From Peristeroidobacter agariperforans (GTDB lineage Bacteria; Pseudomonadota; Gammaproteobacteria; Steroidobacterales; Steroidobacteraceae), in contig NZ_RYFW01000002.1 in assembly GCF_004138335.1 (NCBI RefSeq), forward strand, positions 1,097,501 to 1,161,500: 64,000 bases of DNA, read 5' to 3'. A program made the position numbers and the translations under genes. Under the pieces are notes generated by a model. The model had not been told where the DNA came from. It saw only the letters and a list, made by a program, of their open reading frames with translations, and ran no database searches. Each line of letters begins with the position of its first letter. Position 1 is the first letter of the stretch. Shown piece by piece: positions 33,960 through 42,390 of this stretch.

Positions 33960-34331
33960 TCAGGGCGACGGGGTGAGCGCAGCGTCGATGGCTTGAATCA
34001 AGGCCTGTCCGGTGAAAGGTTTGGTGAGATAGGACGAACCGCCGCGCGCTGCGTCGCGTGTGTGCGCATCGTCATGTGCGGTGATGAAGATGACGGGCCG
34101 ATGGATGCCGGCCTCGTCCAGCCGGTCGAGCAGCTCGACGCCGCTGATGCCGGGCAGATGGATATCGAAAACAAAACAATCGGCGCCCGACGCGGCGGCG
34201 CTCTCGAGCAGGCGTTCGGCGGATTCGAAGCTGCTGGAGTGGAAGCCTGCAATGTTCAACAGTCTCGCGACGGCACGGTTCAAGCCCATGTCGTCTTCGA
34301 CAATGATGACGTTGGCGCGGCACACTTGCAT
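33960..34331 (-). CDS. single-domain response regulator
   Basis: 123 residues, a receiver domain only. Acidic pair in IIVEDDMG, phospho-acceptor Asp56 in FVFDIHLPGISG, Thr in FITAHDD and Lys in SYLTKPF are all present, so phosphotransfer should work. No output domain. It is the last gene of the histidine kinase - NarL-type regulator - receiver set and may act as a phosphate sink or relay for the same kinase. Confidence 0.92.
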   Translation of the reverse strand: MQVCRANVIIVEDDMGLNRAVARLLNIAGFHSSSFESAERLLESAAASGADCFVFDIHLPGISGVELLDRLDEAGIHRPVIFITAHDDAHTRDAARGGSSYLTKPFTGQALIQAIDAALTPSP

Positions 34332-34363
34332 GCGAAGCGTCCCATAGCTCCGCGCTCGCGGAG

Positions 34364-35026
34364 CTACTGGTTGACGGCTTGCATATCACTTGCGGCGCTC
34401 AGCACATCCAGCATTTTCGCGGTCTTCACCAGTCCGGCGACCGACGAGACTCGCATCTTGCGCATGACACTGGAGCGGTGCGACTTGATCGAGCGTTCGC
34501 AGATGCCGAGCTTCAGCGCCATCTGTTTGTTCAACTTGCCGTGGACCACGCCTATATAGATGTCGCGCTCGCATGGCGTCAGCTCGGAGTATCGGGATTG
34601 CAGCTGCTCGAGCTCGTGGCGCTCGGCGCGTCTTCTGGCGTCGCGCGAGATGGCGTCACGCAAGGACTGCAAGAGACGCTTGGTATCGAGCGGTTTCGAC
34701 AACGAGTCCATGGCGCCGGCTTTCATCGCCTGCACCGTGGCTGGAATGTCGTTGAACGCCGTGACGAAGATCACCGGCGGAGCGCTTTTCTGATGGGCCA
34801 GCGAGGCGAGCAGCTCGAGCCCGCTCGGGCCGGGCATCAACATGTCGAGCACGATGCAGCTCGGACAGTCGGCATGGTCTGCCAGCAGATAGTCGCCGAC
34901 GCTGCGACACGGCACAGGAAACATCCCTGCGGTGCTGAGCAGGCGCGCCAGGCTGCCGCGGAAACTGTCATCGTCGTCGACGATATAAATTCGGTGGTCG
35001 CAGGTGAGTGGATCGTAAAGCTCCAT
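34364..35026 (-). CDS. FixJ/NarL-type response regulator
   Basis: 220 residues. Receiver domain about 10-125 with VDDDDS, Asp61 in VLDMLMPGPSG, Thr in VTAFND and Lys in LSKPLD; C-terminal LuxR-type helix-turn-helix (about 150-205: LTPCERDIYIGVVHGKLNKQ then KLGICERSIKSHRSSVMRKM). It starts one base after the kinase stop, so the two are cotranscribed. A perfect 18-bp palindrome just upstream of the kinase is a candidate binding site. Confidence 0.92.
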   Translation of the reverse strand: MELYDPLTCDHRIYIVDDDDSFRGSLARLLSTAGMFPVPCRSVGDYLLADHADCPSCIVLDMLMPGPSGLELLASLAHQKSAPPVIFVTAFNDIPATVQAMKAGAMDSLSKPLDTKRLLQSLRDAISRDARRRAERHELEQLQSRYSELTPCERDIYIGVVHGKLNKQMALKLGICERSIKSHRSSVMRKMRVSSVAGLVKTAKMLDVLSAASDMQAVNQ

Positions 35027-35027
35027 A

Positions 35028-35921
35028 TCAGCCTCCAGGACTCGTCAGCTCAGGGATGCCAATTCGCGGAGTGCGTTGGCGTTGACGTTGGGGTAGGGGC
35101 AGGCGAAACGCGAAAATCGAACCGCCGCCCGGGCTGCGCTCGGCCCAGATCGTGCCGCCGTGGGCCTGGACGATCGAGCGCGCGATCGACAGCCCGAGGC
35201 CCATGCCACCCTCCTTGGTGGTGAAGAACGATTCGAACAATCGGCCGGCGTCGGCGGCATCGATGCCGTGGCCATTGTCTCGTACGGCAATTTCGACCGC
35301 CGAGCCGGCCCGCAGTCGCGTGCGCACATACAGCCAGCGTGTCGGCGGCGGGGTCTCGTTCATCGAATCCATGCCATTGACCAGCAGGTTCAACACCACC
35401 TGTTGTAAGTGAATCGGATCGACCGCGACCGGCGGCAGGTCCGGCTCCAGCTCGATTCGCAGCTGGACGTGTCGGCGGCCCGCGTCGGCGCGAATCAGTG
35501 TCACGGCGCTGCTGACCAGCGCGTTGATATCCATGGGCTCCAGCTTCAGCTCGCGCTTGCGCAGCAGGGCGCGTAAGCGGTTGACCACTTCGTTGGCCCG
35601 CATGTCGTCGCGCTTGATGTCGGCGAGAATGGGCGCAAGCGCCTCCGCGTCCGCTGCGTTCTGACGCTGTTTGAGGATCAGCTCGGCCGTTTCGACGTTA
35701 TTGAGAATCGCGCCGAGCGGTTGGGCGATCTCGTGCGCGATCGACGCTGTCAACTCGCCGGCGAGGGCCAGGCGCGCATGGTGCGTGACTTCGGCGCCGA
35801 GGCTTGAATTCCGCTGAGGGTTCCCGTGTCTGACGTAGGCAAGGACGATCACGACCAACGCCAGCTGCGCGATGAGGACGAGGCCGATCAGATAGGCATA
35901 GTTGAGAAAGTCACCCGTCAT
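35028..35921 (-). CDS. sensor histidine kinase (FixL/StyS-like, no sensor domain)
   Basis: 297 residues. One transmembrane helix (about 9-31), no PAS or periplasmic domain, then a HisKA-type dimerisation helix with His63 in IAHEIAQPLGAILNN, N box LNLLVNGMDSM, G1 DNGHGID and G2 GGMGLGLSIARSI. The IAxxEIxQPL form is typical of FixL/TodS-type kinases. ATG 35921 gives a normal N-terminus; the extra 29 residues to 36008 would cover the palindrome. What it senses is unclear; the membrane helix alone or a partner could be the input. Confidence 0.9.
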   Translation of the reverse strand: MTGDFLNYAYLIGLVLIAQLALVVIVLAYVRHGNPQRNSSLGAEVTHHARLALAGELTASIAHEIAQPLGAILNNVETAELILKQRQNAADAEALAPILADIKRDDMRANEVVNRLRALLRKRELKLEPMDINALVSSAVTLIRADAGRRHVQLRIELEPDLPPVAVDPIHLQQVVLNLLVNGMDSMNETPPPTRWLYVRTRLRAGSAVEIAVRDNGHGIDAADAGRLFESFFTTKEGGMGLGLSIARSIVQAHGGTIWAERSPGGGSIFAFRLPLPQRQRQRTPRIGIPELTSPGG

Positions 35922-35991
35922 GAGCGGCTTGCGTTCCAGTGGCCAGGAGCTGCGTTGAATCAAAATTGGCACGGCCATCCCTGCCGGAACA

Positions 35992-36009
35992 GTTGGACCT
36001 AGGTCCAAC
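35992..36009. promoter_or_regulatory. perfect 18-bp palindrome upstream of the kinase operon
   Basis: GTTGGACCTAGGTCCAAC is self-complementary over all 18 bases. It lies 71 bases before the kinase ATG and 28 bases after the stop of the upstream outer-membrane protein. With no loop and no T tract it is a poor terminator, so an operator for the linked response regulator (or another dimeric factor) is the better reading. Confidence 0.6.
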
Positions 36010-36037
36010 CGCGGTCAGCGCGCGCAACAGCCCGTGT

Positions 36038-36829
36038 CTAGAGAGGAAACTGCAGATTGAGCCCGGCGTATATCTGAAATTCGGGCACGCCGTCGCCATC
36101 GTGCGCGAGCGTCCACTGTGGCTCGACGAACACGTTCCAGGTCGTGGTGGAGGGCTTCCAGACTTTGCCGACACCGGCGCCGACGGGAACGTAGTAGGTG
36201 CCCTCGTGCAGGTCCCAGGTCCAGGTCGCGGTACTGCGCAGGTACCAGCCCTTGGGAAGATTGAATATCACCAGCGGTTGCGCCTGCAGATTGTTTTGTG
36301 TGCGACGGTCGCTGTCGCCCGCGAACGAATGCTGCCAGGTCACCAGGCCGCCGAAGATGCCCCAATGCCGCGGGCTGATTGCCAGGAAGGCGAGGCCCGC
36401 TTGCCACTTGCCGGTGCCTGTTTCATCGCGGCCGGCGGTGGGCGCGGTGAGTTGCGGGCCCAGGCCCAGCTCGAACTCGCCGGCCTTCATCAGTAGCAGA
36501 TCGAACAGATTCAGATCGCCCACATCGGTCTGCTCGCCGGCAGGAGACAAGTCCGGCGTGGTGACGATCGGCAACGTCCCACGCAGCAGCTGCGGCTTGC
36601 CGAAAAGTTTGTGTGGCAAGGATCCGCGCAGCAGGCCGCTGTTGCTGTCGGCATCGTTGAGTCCGTAATAACTGTCGACGTAGAGGTTATGGAGGTTGAT
36701 GCCCAGAGTGGGCTGCAGCGGATTATTTGCCGCATTCATTTCGTCGTCGGTCTGAGCGAGCACTGCGGAGCTTGCGGCGGTGAGCGTGACGATACAGACC
36801 AACCACAGGGGAGCGGATCCGGCCTTCAT
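36038..36829 (-). CDS. outer-membrane protein of the neuromedin-U-annotated family
   Basis: 263 residues with a signal peptide (LWLVCIVTLTAASSAVLAQ). The mature part resembles bacterial proteins often annotated neuromedin U: NNPLQPTLGINLHNLYVDSYY, LLRGSLPHKLFGKPQLLRGT, VTTPDLSP, GDLNLFDLLLMKAGEFELG, with a C-terminal FQIYAGLNLQFPL aromatic/hydrophobic end of a beta barrel. AAAGGGAA precedes ATG 36829. It may be a transporter or channel; it lies upstream of the kinase operon on the same strand and might be its target. Function unknown. Confidence 0.8.
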   Translation of the reverse strand: MKAGSAPLWLVCIVTLTAASSAVLAQTDDEMNAANNPLQPTLGINLHNLYVDSYYGLNDADSNSGLLRGSLPHKLFGKPQLLRGTLPIVTTPDLSPAGEQTDVGDLNLFDLLLMKAGEFELGLGPQLTAPTAGRDETGTGKWQAGLAFLAISPRHWGIFGGLVTWQHSFAGDSDRRTQNNLQAQPLVIFNLPKGWYLRSTATWTWDLHEGTYYVPVGAGVGKVWKPSTTTWNVFVEPQWTLAHDGDGVPEFQIYAGLNLQFPL

Positions 36830-37065
36830 TTCGTTCCCTTTCAAAAAATCGCGCCGCCGGTGTGCTTCGGGCGAAGTATCGACCGGCGGCGTTGAGGCCA
36901 GGGATGCGCTATAGCACGGGGAGTCAGCGCCACGACCTCCAGGGGGACGAGACAGCTTTATGGGAGCGCGTTTTGGTACGTGGCAGCAATAGGTGCGAAG
37001 GGAGCGGAGTGCGCCCGCAGCTCGCACTGACTTCAAGCACGCGGCTGTAACAGAGTCGGGCCGGT

Positions 37066-37452
37066 ATGAGATCTTTCTCGCGCGCCGTTCTCGCTATCGT
37101 CGCTGTGGCTGGGTTGCCCGGCGTCGTCGCAGCGTTGCCCACCGATATCCTCGGCAACAGTGCCTTGCTGAAGCTGAGCGACGAGGACAAGAAGCTGCAG
37201 TACCAAGCCGTAATGGACGTGCTCGAGAGCAGCGATCCTCGCGCGGTGCGCGAGTGGGAGAACAAGAAGACCGGATTCAAAGGTCGCATCGACGCGCAGG
37301 GAGATATGAGGTCGACTGACGGCTTGCGCTGTCGCAGGCTCCAGCTGCGAATGCAGCTCAACGCCTCGCAGAGCTTGTTTACTTTCCCGTTCTGTAAGGA
37401 CGAGCAAGGCCAGTGGTTCATCGCTTCCGGCAAGCAGTTCAGCGATCAATAG
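37066..37452 (+). CDS. RT0821/Lpp0805-like surface protein (hypothetical)
   Basis: 128 residues with a signal peptide (AVLAIVAVAGLPGVVAA). The C-terminal part, WENKKTGFKGRIDAQGDM then CRRLQLRMQL and FCKDEQGQWFI, follows the pattern of the short C-terminal domain shared by RT0821/Lpp0805 and 17-kDa surface-antigen relatives, where two cysteines may pair. No lipobox. Function unknown. It is convergent with the FGE gene, one base apart. Confidence 0.65.
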   Translation: MRSFSRAVLAIVAVAGLPGVVAALPTDILGNSALLKLSDEDKKLQYQAVMDVLESSDPRAVREWENKKTGFKGRIDAQGDMRSTDGLRCRRLQLRMQLNASQSLFTFPFCKDEQGQWFIASGKQFSDQ

Positions 37453-37453
37453 C

Positions 37454-38446
37454 TCACGCGACCGCGCTGGCTGGCCGCTCCTGACTCGATGAAGCCGTGT
37501 TTGTCGCCACCTTTCTGACGACGCAACGAAAGCCGATGTGACAGGTCGACGAGTCGATCGGCTGGGCGTGACGCGCGGCCGGGCGATAGCGCCGACAGTA
37601 ATTCGGCGCACACAGGAACGAGCCGCCCTTCAGTACTTTGCGAGGAATCAGGATGTGCGGCTGGCAAGGGTCGTAACTGCCGCGTTCGACGCCGCCGCGA
37701 GGATTGTGAGGAATGCAGCAGGGCTTCGCGGCGTCCGGCGGATGATTCGCGGCGAACCAATCATCGGTCCACTCCCAAACATTGCCGATCATGTCGTAGA
37801 TGCCATAGGGATTGGGAGGAAACGCTTTCACGGGCGAGGTGCGCGGATACCCGTCGCTGGAGAGATTCTGGTAGGGAAACTCGCCTTGCCAGGTGTTGGC
37901 GAGATGACGATTGCGAGGGGTGAGCTCGTCGCCCCAGGCGAACTCGGCGCCAGCCAGGCCGCCGCGGGCGGCAAACTCCCATTCGGCTTCCGTCGGCAAC
38001 TCCTTGCCGCGCCATCGCGCGTAAGCGAGGGCGTCCTGATGGGTTACGTGCACGACCGGATGATCGCTGAGATGACGGTTCGAGGCGGCGCGACCGTAGG
38101 GCCGGCGCCAGTTCGCGCCGAACTTGAATCGCCACCACGCTTGCCAGTTACGCAAGTCGACCCGATGCTTCGGTGGCGCGAATACCAGCGACCCCGGCTT
38201 CAACATGTGAGGCAGCGCGCCCGGATACATTTTGGGATCCGGCGGCAGCTCCGCCTGAGTGACATAGCCGGTCGTTTCGACGAATTCGCGAAACTGCCGA
38301 TTGGTCACCGGCGTCACATCGATCCAGAAGCTGTCGACGGTGACATGGTGCGCGGGCGCTTCTTCCGGATAGTGATGGTCGGAGCCCATCAGATAGGTGC
38401 CGCCGCGTACGAACACCATGCCTCTCAATGCTGTCATCGCAGTCAT
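37454..38446 (-). CDS. formylglycine-generating enzyme (sulfatase modification)
   Basis: 330 residues, a complete SUMF1-type domain with FVRGGTYLMGS, GKELPTEAEWEFAARGG, DMIGNVWEWTDDWF and the active-site region GGSFLCAPNYCRRYRPAAR. Both copper-binding catalytic cysteines (Cys279 and Cys284) are present, so it should be a true FGE converting the sulfatase Cys to formylglycine, not one of the many Cys-less relatives. No signal peptide, so cytosolic. Last gene of the six-gene sulfatase operon, four bases after the HAD gene; the substrate sulfatase is three genes upstream. Confidence 0.92.
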   Translation of the reverse strand: MTAMTALRGMVFVRGGTYLMGSDHHYPEEAPAHHVTVDSFWIDVTPVTNRQFREFVETTGYVTQAELPPDPKMYPGALPHMLKPGSLVFAPPKHRVDLRNWQAWWRFKFGANWRRPYGRAASNRHLSDHPVVHVTHQDALAYARWRGKELPTEAEWEFAARGGLAGAEFAWGDELTPRNRHLANTWQGEFPYQNLSSDGYPRTSPVKAFPPNPYGIYDMIGNVWEWTDDWFAANHPPDAAKPCCIPHNPRGGVERGSYDPCQPHILIPRKVLKGGSFLCAPNYCRRYRPAARHAQPIDSSTCHIGFRCVVRKVATNTASSSQERPASAVA

Positions 38447-38450
38447 GTTG

Positions 38451-39443
38451 TTATTTCCCTGCGCTGAAGATGCGTAACCAGTCGCGTTTCATATCGACGA
38501 CGAGCCACTGCTGCCGCCGTGCTTCGTCGAGTGCCTTATCGAGCTTGCCGACAGGAGATTGCCGGTCGTATGCATACTCACGATCGGCATCGGTGTGGTG
38601 AAGCAATGCGACGAAGCGCGGTCCGGCGCCGCCCGCCGTCCACTGCAGCATCTGCAGGTCGCCGTCCGAATTGCCGAACGCGAGCAGCGGGCGGCGGCCG
38701 ATGAAGCGATTGATGCCCGATGGCTTGCCGGGTCCGTCGTCGATGAACTCGACCTGCGGCTCCTTGATCAGCGCGGGTTTGCCGTTGGTTCCCACGGGCA
38801 CGAATTTCGTGACGGCCGAGGAGCCGATGACCTGTTCGGGCGGAATGCCATAAACCTGCTCCGCGAACACTCGCATGAATTCCACGCCGCCGCCCGAGAC
38901 GATGAAGGTCTTGAAGTTCTGGCTGCGCAAGTAATCGAGCAACTCGAGCATGGGTTGATACGCAAGCTCGGTGTACTGGCGCTGGAATCGCGGATGTTTC
39001 GCCGTCGCGAGCCAGGAGCCGACGATGGTGCTGAAGTCTTCTGTGGTGATCCCGGTATGCGCCGCCGCCATGACTTGCAGTAGCCCTTGTTTTCCCGAGG
39101 CGGCCAGTGCTTTGGTGTCGCCGGCCAGCAGATCCTTGAACGGCGCGGTCGTGCGCCACTCCGGGTGCACCGACGCGAGCGTCTTCACACGATCGATCGC
39201 GAAGGCAAACTGAAAGTAGATCGGCTGCTCGGCCCACAACGTGCCGTCGTTGTCGAACACAGCGATGCGCTCGCGGGGCGGGACGTAGTCAGCGCTGTCT
39301 TCTCGGGTGACACCGGCAACGAAGTCAACGATGGCTTTTTTGCCGGCGCCGTCCGCCCACGATGCCAACGGATCCGCAGATGCAACCGCCGTCGCGACCA
39401 GCAGCGTGGCGAACAACAGGATGCGGCATGAGCGCTGGGGCAC
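38451..39443 (-). CDS. periplasmic HAD-family phosphatase
   Basis: 330 residues with a signal peptide (ILLFATLLVATAVASA). HAD motif 1 is VFDNDGTLWAEQP (DxDGT-like, nucleophile Asp then Asn-Asp), motif 2 FIVSGGG, and motif 4 LAFGNSDGDLQML. The nucleophile motif DNDGT instead of DxDGT is normal for this haloacid-dehalogenase subgroup. Exported, unlike its operon partners the sulfatase and FGE, which suggests phosphate or phosphorylated-compound handling in the periplasm. Nine bases after the DUF1622 stop. Confidence 0.88.
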   Translation of the reverse strand: MPQRSCRILLFATLLVATAVASADPLASWADGAGKKAIVDFVAGVTREDSADYVPPRERIAVFDNDGTLWAEQPIYFQFAFAIDRVKTLASVHPEWRTTAPFKDLLAGDTKALAASGKQGLLQVMAAAHTGITTEDFSTIVGSWLATAKHPRFQRQYTELAYQPMLELLDYLRSQNFKTFIVSGGGVEFMRVFAEQVYGIPPEQVIGSSAVTKFVPVGTNGKPALIKEPQVEFIDDGPGKPSGINRFIGRRPLLAFGNSDGDLQMLQWTAGGAGPRFVALLHHTDADREYAYDRQSPVGKLDKALDEARRQQWLVVDMKRDWLRIFSAGK

Positions 39444-39452
39444 GAGCCTACC

Positions 39453-39821
39453 TCACGGTGGAATCGAGGCGGCCTCGGCGCGGGCTGCATCGCGCTCGCG
39501 GACGTCGGCGATATCGCGCTCGAGGAAATAATTCAGGAAGGTGCGGATCGCGGCGATGGCCGCCAGCCGGCCGACCGCATCCCAACTCTCCACGATGGTC
39601 GATTCGATGATGTCGGCTGCGAGCTGAAAAGTGAGGCCGGCGACCAGCCAGCGAGCGTACGCAATCCAGACCAGTCGGCGCTGGTGCCCCTCGGGCTTCG
39701 TGCGCATGACACGAAGCATGGAGATAAAGGCCGCCGCGGTGCCGAAGAGAATGATCAGCACCGCGATGAGATCGATCACGGCCACTGCAAAGTGGGTCGC
39801 GTCCAGCATCCATTGATTCAC
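39453..39821 (-). CDS. DUF1622 membrane protein
   Basis: 122 residues with three hydrophobic helices and the DUF1622 core FAVAVIDLIAVLIILFGTAA, RRLVWIAYARWLVAGLTFQL, ADIIESTI and IRTFLNYFLERDI. An inner-membrane protein of unknown role, frequently near transporters or oxidoreductases. In this operon it sits between the sulfatase (23 bases upstream) and the HAD phosphatase (9 bases downstream). Confidence 0.9.
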   Translation of the reverse strand: MNQWMLDATHFAVAVIDLIAVLIILFGTAAAFISMLRVMRTKPEGHQRRLVWIAYARWLVAGLTFQLAADIIESTIVESWDAVGRLAAIAAIRTFLNYFLERDIADVRERDAARAEAASIPP

Positions 39822-39844
39822 GATGGCGCACGCTCCCGTGGCGG

Positions 39845-41401
39845 CTAGTCGCCGCTCGACGCTTCATGCATCTTGGCGAGCGCCTGGTCGACGGTGAAGC
39901 TGCCGGGCCGCTGCGCCGGCGGGAAATCCTTGAAGGTCGCGGCGAACTGCGCTGCCGCGGCCTGCGCGGCATAGATGAAATATGCATTGTGTATCATCCA
40001 CTCATAGTACGAGTTGGACGTAACATCCGCCCGTTCGAACGGATCGGTTCTCAGGTTGAAGAACTTCGGCACGCGCAGCCGGGTAAACGGTTCCGCCCAC
40101 ACCTGCAAGGTGCCCTGGCAGCGCTGCTCCATGAAGACTATCTTCCAGTTGTCGTAGCGCAGCCCGAGCATGTCGCCGTCGTCGCTGAAATAGAAAAAGA
40201 AATTGCGCGGGCTCTTCGGCTGCTCGCCGGTGAGATAGGGCAGCAGATTCATGCCGTCGATGTGATTCTTGTACTCGCGGCCGTTGGCTTGGTAGCCGCC
40301 GCGCTTGAGTTCTTCGACGATGTCAGGCTCGCCTGCCATCGCCAGGAAGGTCGGCAACCAATCATGATGCTGGATGATTTCATTGGACACCGAGCCTGCC
40401 TTGATCTTGCCCGGCCAGCGCACCAGCATCGGCACGCGGAACGCGCCTTCCCAGTTGGTGTTCTTCTCGCTGCGGAACGGCGTCATCGCGCCATCGGGCC
40501 ACGAGTTCATGTGCGGCCCGTTGTCGGTGGAATACATCACAAACGTGTTCTCGGCGATGCCCAACTCATCGAGCAGGTCGAGCAGCTCGCCGACATGACG
40601 GTCGTGATCGATCATGGTGTCGTGGTAGGGCGATTGCCAGCGGCCCGCCTGGCCAAGGCTCTCCTTCTTCGTGTGCGTGATGAAATGCATGTGGGTCGTA
40701 TTCACCCACGTGAAGAACGGCGTGCCGGCTTCGTGCTGTCGCTTGATGAAATTCTTCGCGGCGGCGACGAATTCATCGTCGCAGGTTTCCATGCGCTTCT
40801 TGGTCAGCGGCCCGGTGTCCTCGATCTTCTGCCTGCCGATGCGGCCCCAGCGCGGTTGCTCGGTCGCGTCGTCCTTGTCGGCGGCCCACGAGCGGAGCAC
40901 GCCGCGCGGCCCGAATTGCTTGCGAAAATTGGGAAAATCCTTTTCGTTGGGATAGTTGTCCATCTCCGGCTCTTCCTCGGCGTTGAGGTGATACAAGTTG
41001 CCGAAGAACTCGTCGAAGCCGTGTACGGTTGGCAGGTGCCGGTTCAGGTCGCCTAGATGGTTCTTGCCGAACTGGCCGGTCGCGTAGCCCTGATTCTTCA
41101 GCAGCGCCGCGATGGTCACGATGCCCTCGGGCATGCCGATGGGCGAGGCGGGAATGCCCACTTTCGACAGCCCCGTGCGATACACGCTCTGTCCGGTAAT
41201 GAACGACGAACGCCCGGCCGTGCAGGACTGCTCGCCATACGAATCGGTGAACATCATGCCTTCCCGCGCGACGCGGTCGATGTTCGGCGTCTGATATCCC
41301 ATCAACCCGTGCGAATAGCAGCTGAGATTGGCGATGCCGATGTCATCGCCCCAGATCACCAGGATATTGGGCTTGTCGGATTTCTTCGCTGCACGTGCCA
41401 T
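39845..41401 (-). CDS. arylsulfatase, type I, cytoplasmic
   Basis: 518 residues, whole sulfatase fold (alkaline-phosphatase superfamily). Metal-binding Asp19-Asp20 in VIWGDDIGI, modification site Cys60 in SCTAGRSSF (C-T-A-G-R; the common form is C-x-P-S-R, but CTAGR is a known variant), Lys and His in LFG-type segments such as GKNHLGD, and metal residues in STDNGPHMNSWPDG. No signal peptide, matching the cytosolic FGE of the same operon. It should hydrolyse a sulfate ester inside the cell; the substrate is unknown. Confidence 0.93.
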   Translation of the reverse strand: MARAAKKSDKPNILVIWGDDIGIANLSCYSHGLMGYQTPNIDRVAREGMMFTDSYGEQSCTAGRSSFITGQSVYRTGLSKVGIPASPIGMPEGIVTIAALLKNQGYATGQFGKNHLGDLNRHLPTVHGFDEFFGNLYHLNAEEEPEMDNYPNEKDFPNFRKQFGPRGVLRSWAADKDDATEQPRWGRIGRQKIEDTGPLTKKRMETCDDEFVAAAKNFIKRQHEAGTPFFTWVNTTHMHFITHTKKESLGQAGRWQSPYHDTMIDHDRHVGELLDLLDELGIAENTFVMYSTDNGPHMNSWPDGAMTPFRSEKNTNWEGAFRVPMLVRWPGKIKAGSVSNEIIQHHDWLPTFLAMAGEPDIVEELKRGGYQANGREYKNHIDGMNLLPYLTGEQPKSPRNFFFYFSDDGDMLGLRYDNWKIVFMEQRCQGTLQVWAEPFTRLRVPKFFNLRTDPFERADVTSNSYYEWMIHNAYFIYAAQAAAAQFAATFKDFPPAQRPGSFTVDQALAKMHEASSGD

Positions 41402-41425
41402 GGCTACTCCTCGTTACGAATCCCA

Positions 41426-41887
41426 TCAACCAAACGGCCCGACGCGAAACGTCATGCTCACGATCGCGGCGATCCCGAGGACCAGCAGCGCGATGGCGGT
41501 GAGCAGCGTCAAGGACACCGGGAAATGACTTTCCGCGTGAATCAATCCTTCTTCTTTCATGTGACTGCGCTCGTGTCGCAGGCCGAGCATGAACTGGATG
41601 TGAAACAGGATGCCGAGCGCCAGCATGCCGATGCCGATCCACACCAGCGTCATGCCGAACGCGCGCGTCGAGTGCGCAGTGTTCACGATGTTGTTCTCGG
41701 CGAGCTTCTGGAAGAACTGGAAGATGGTGAAGCCGAAGCTGAGCAACGAGAGCGAGGTGCGGATGATGGACATGAGCGTGCGGTCCGCGCTCAGGCGCGT
41801 GCGATGAAACGACATTCCCGTCCGGCGGGAGGACAGCTCGACGGAGATTTCATCCGATGGCGATTGCGATGAGATCATGGCCTTCAT
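41426..41887 (-). CDS. DUF202 membrane protein
   Basis: 153 residues. DUF202 pattern with RLSADRTLMSIIRTSLSLLS and FGFTIFQFF in the first half and two further hydrophobic helices (LVWIGIGMLALGILFHIQFM, LTLLTAIALLVLGIAAIVSM). ATG 41887 overlaps the stop of the preceding gene (ATGA at 41884-41887), so it is preferred over the start at 41929. Second gene of the sulfatase operon; the sulfatase starts 24 bases after its stop. Function unknown. Confidence 0.85.
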   Translation of the reverse strand: MKAMISSQSPSDEISVELSSRRTGMSFHRTRLSADRTLMSIIRTSLSLLSFGFTIFQFFQKLAENNIVNTAHSTRAFGMTLVWIGIGMLALGILFHIQFMLGLRHERSHMKEEGLIHAESHFPVSLTLLTAIALLVLGIAAIVSMTFRVGPFG

Positions 41888-42312
41888 CGATGCACGGCTC
41901 GGTGATGGGCTCCGTGCCGGGACTGCCACCAGCGCGCGATTCTCGCGGCCGGTCCACGGATCAGAAAGTAGGGCAGGACGGCGAGCACGACGGAGACGAT
42001 GATCGCCTCCAGCGGATAGAACTTCTTCAGCACGACGAACTGGTAGGCGGTGTCCATGATCAGTCCGAGCAGGAAGATCCGGCCGGTCGCCGCCAATCCC
42101 TCATGCAGGCGTGCCTTGCGTTCGCCGGGCTCGGTCCACAGCGCGAGGAAGTACGGCGAGCGGCCGGTGCGTGCATCGACGATTCCGGCGCGGATCGCCG
42201 CGATGGCGGCCATCGTCGGCTGCAGTAGGAATCGGAATGCGAACGGTCCGCTCGGCCGGGCCAGCAGGTCGTGCCAGAGTCGCGTCGTCATGTCCTGCAA
42301 CAGGTCGAGCAT
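41884..42312 (-). CDS. hypothetical membrane protein, first gene of sulfatase operon
   Basis: 142 residues. A soluble N-terminal segment including PTMAAIAAIRAGIVDARTGR, then two hydrophobic helices (GRIFLLGLIMDTAYQFVVL and LEAIIVSVVLAVLPYFLIRG). Similar small membrane proteins occur in proteobacteria but I cannot name a family. It opens the six-gene operon 42312-37454, is translationally coupled to the DUF202 gene, and begins 78 bases after the sortase stop, so the operon may have its own promoter in that gap. Confidence 0.75.
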   Translation of the reverse strand: MLDLLQDMTTRLWHDLLARPSGPFAFRFLLQPTMAAIAAIRAGIVDARTGRSPYFLALWTEPGERKARLHEGLAATGRIFLLGLIMDTAYQFVVLKKFYPLEAIIVSVVLAVLPYFLIRGPAARIARWWQSRHGAHHRAVHR

Positions 42313-42390
42313 CGTGGGGGATTGCGCACGGAGAGTTTGGAACGAGCATATGAATCCGCGCTCGACGGTCAGACCATACGCAGATGGTGG

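Noticed and set aside
39866-41056. 396-codon open frame opposite the arylsulfatase
   Set aside because: Antisense shadow; the sulfatase on the other strand has all its catalytic motifs.
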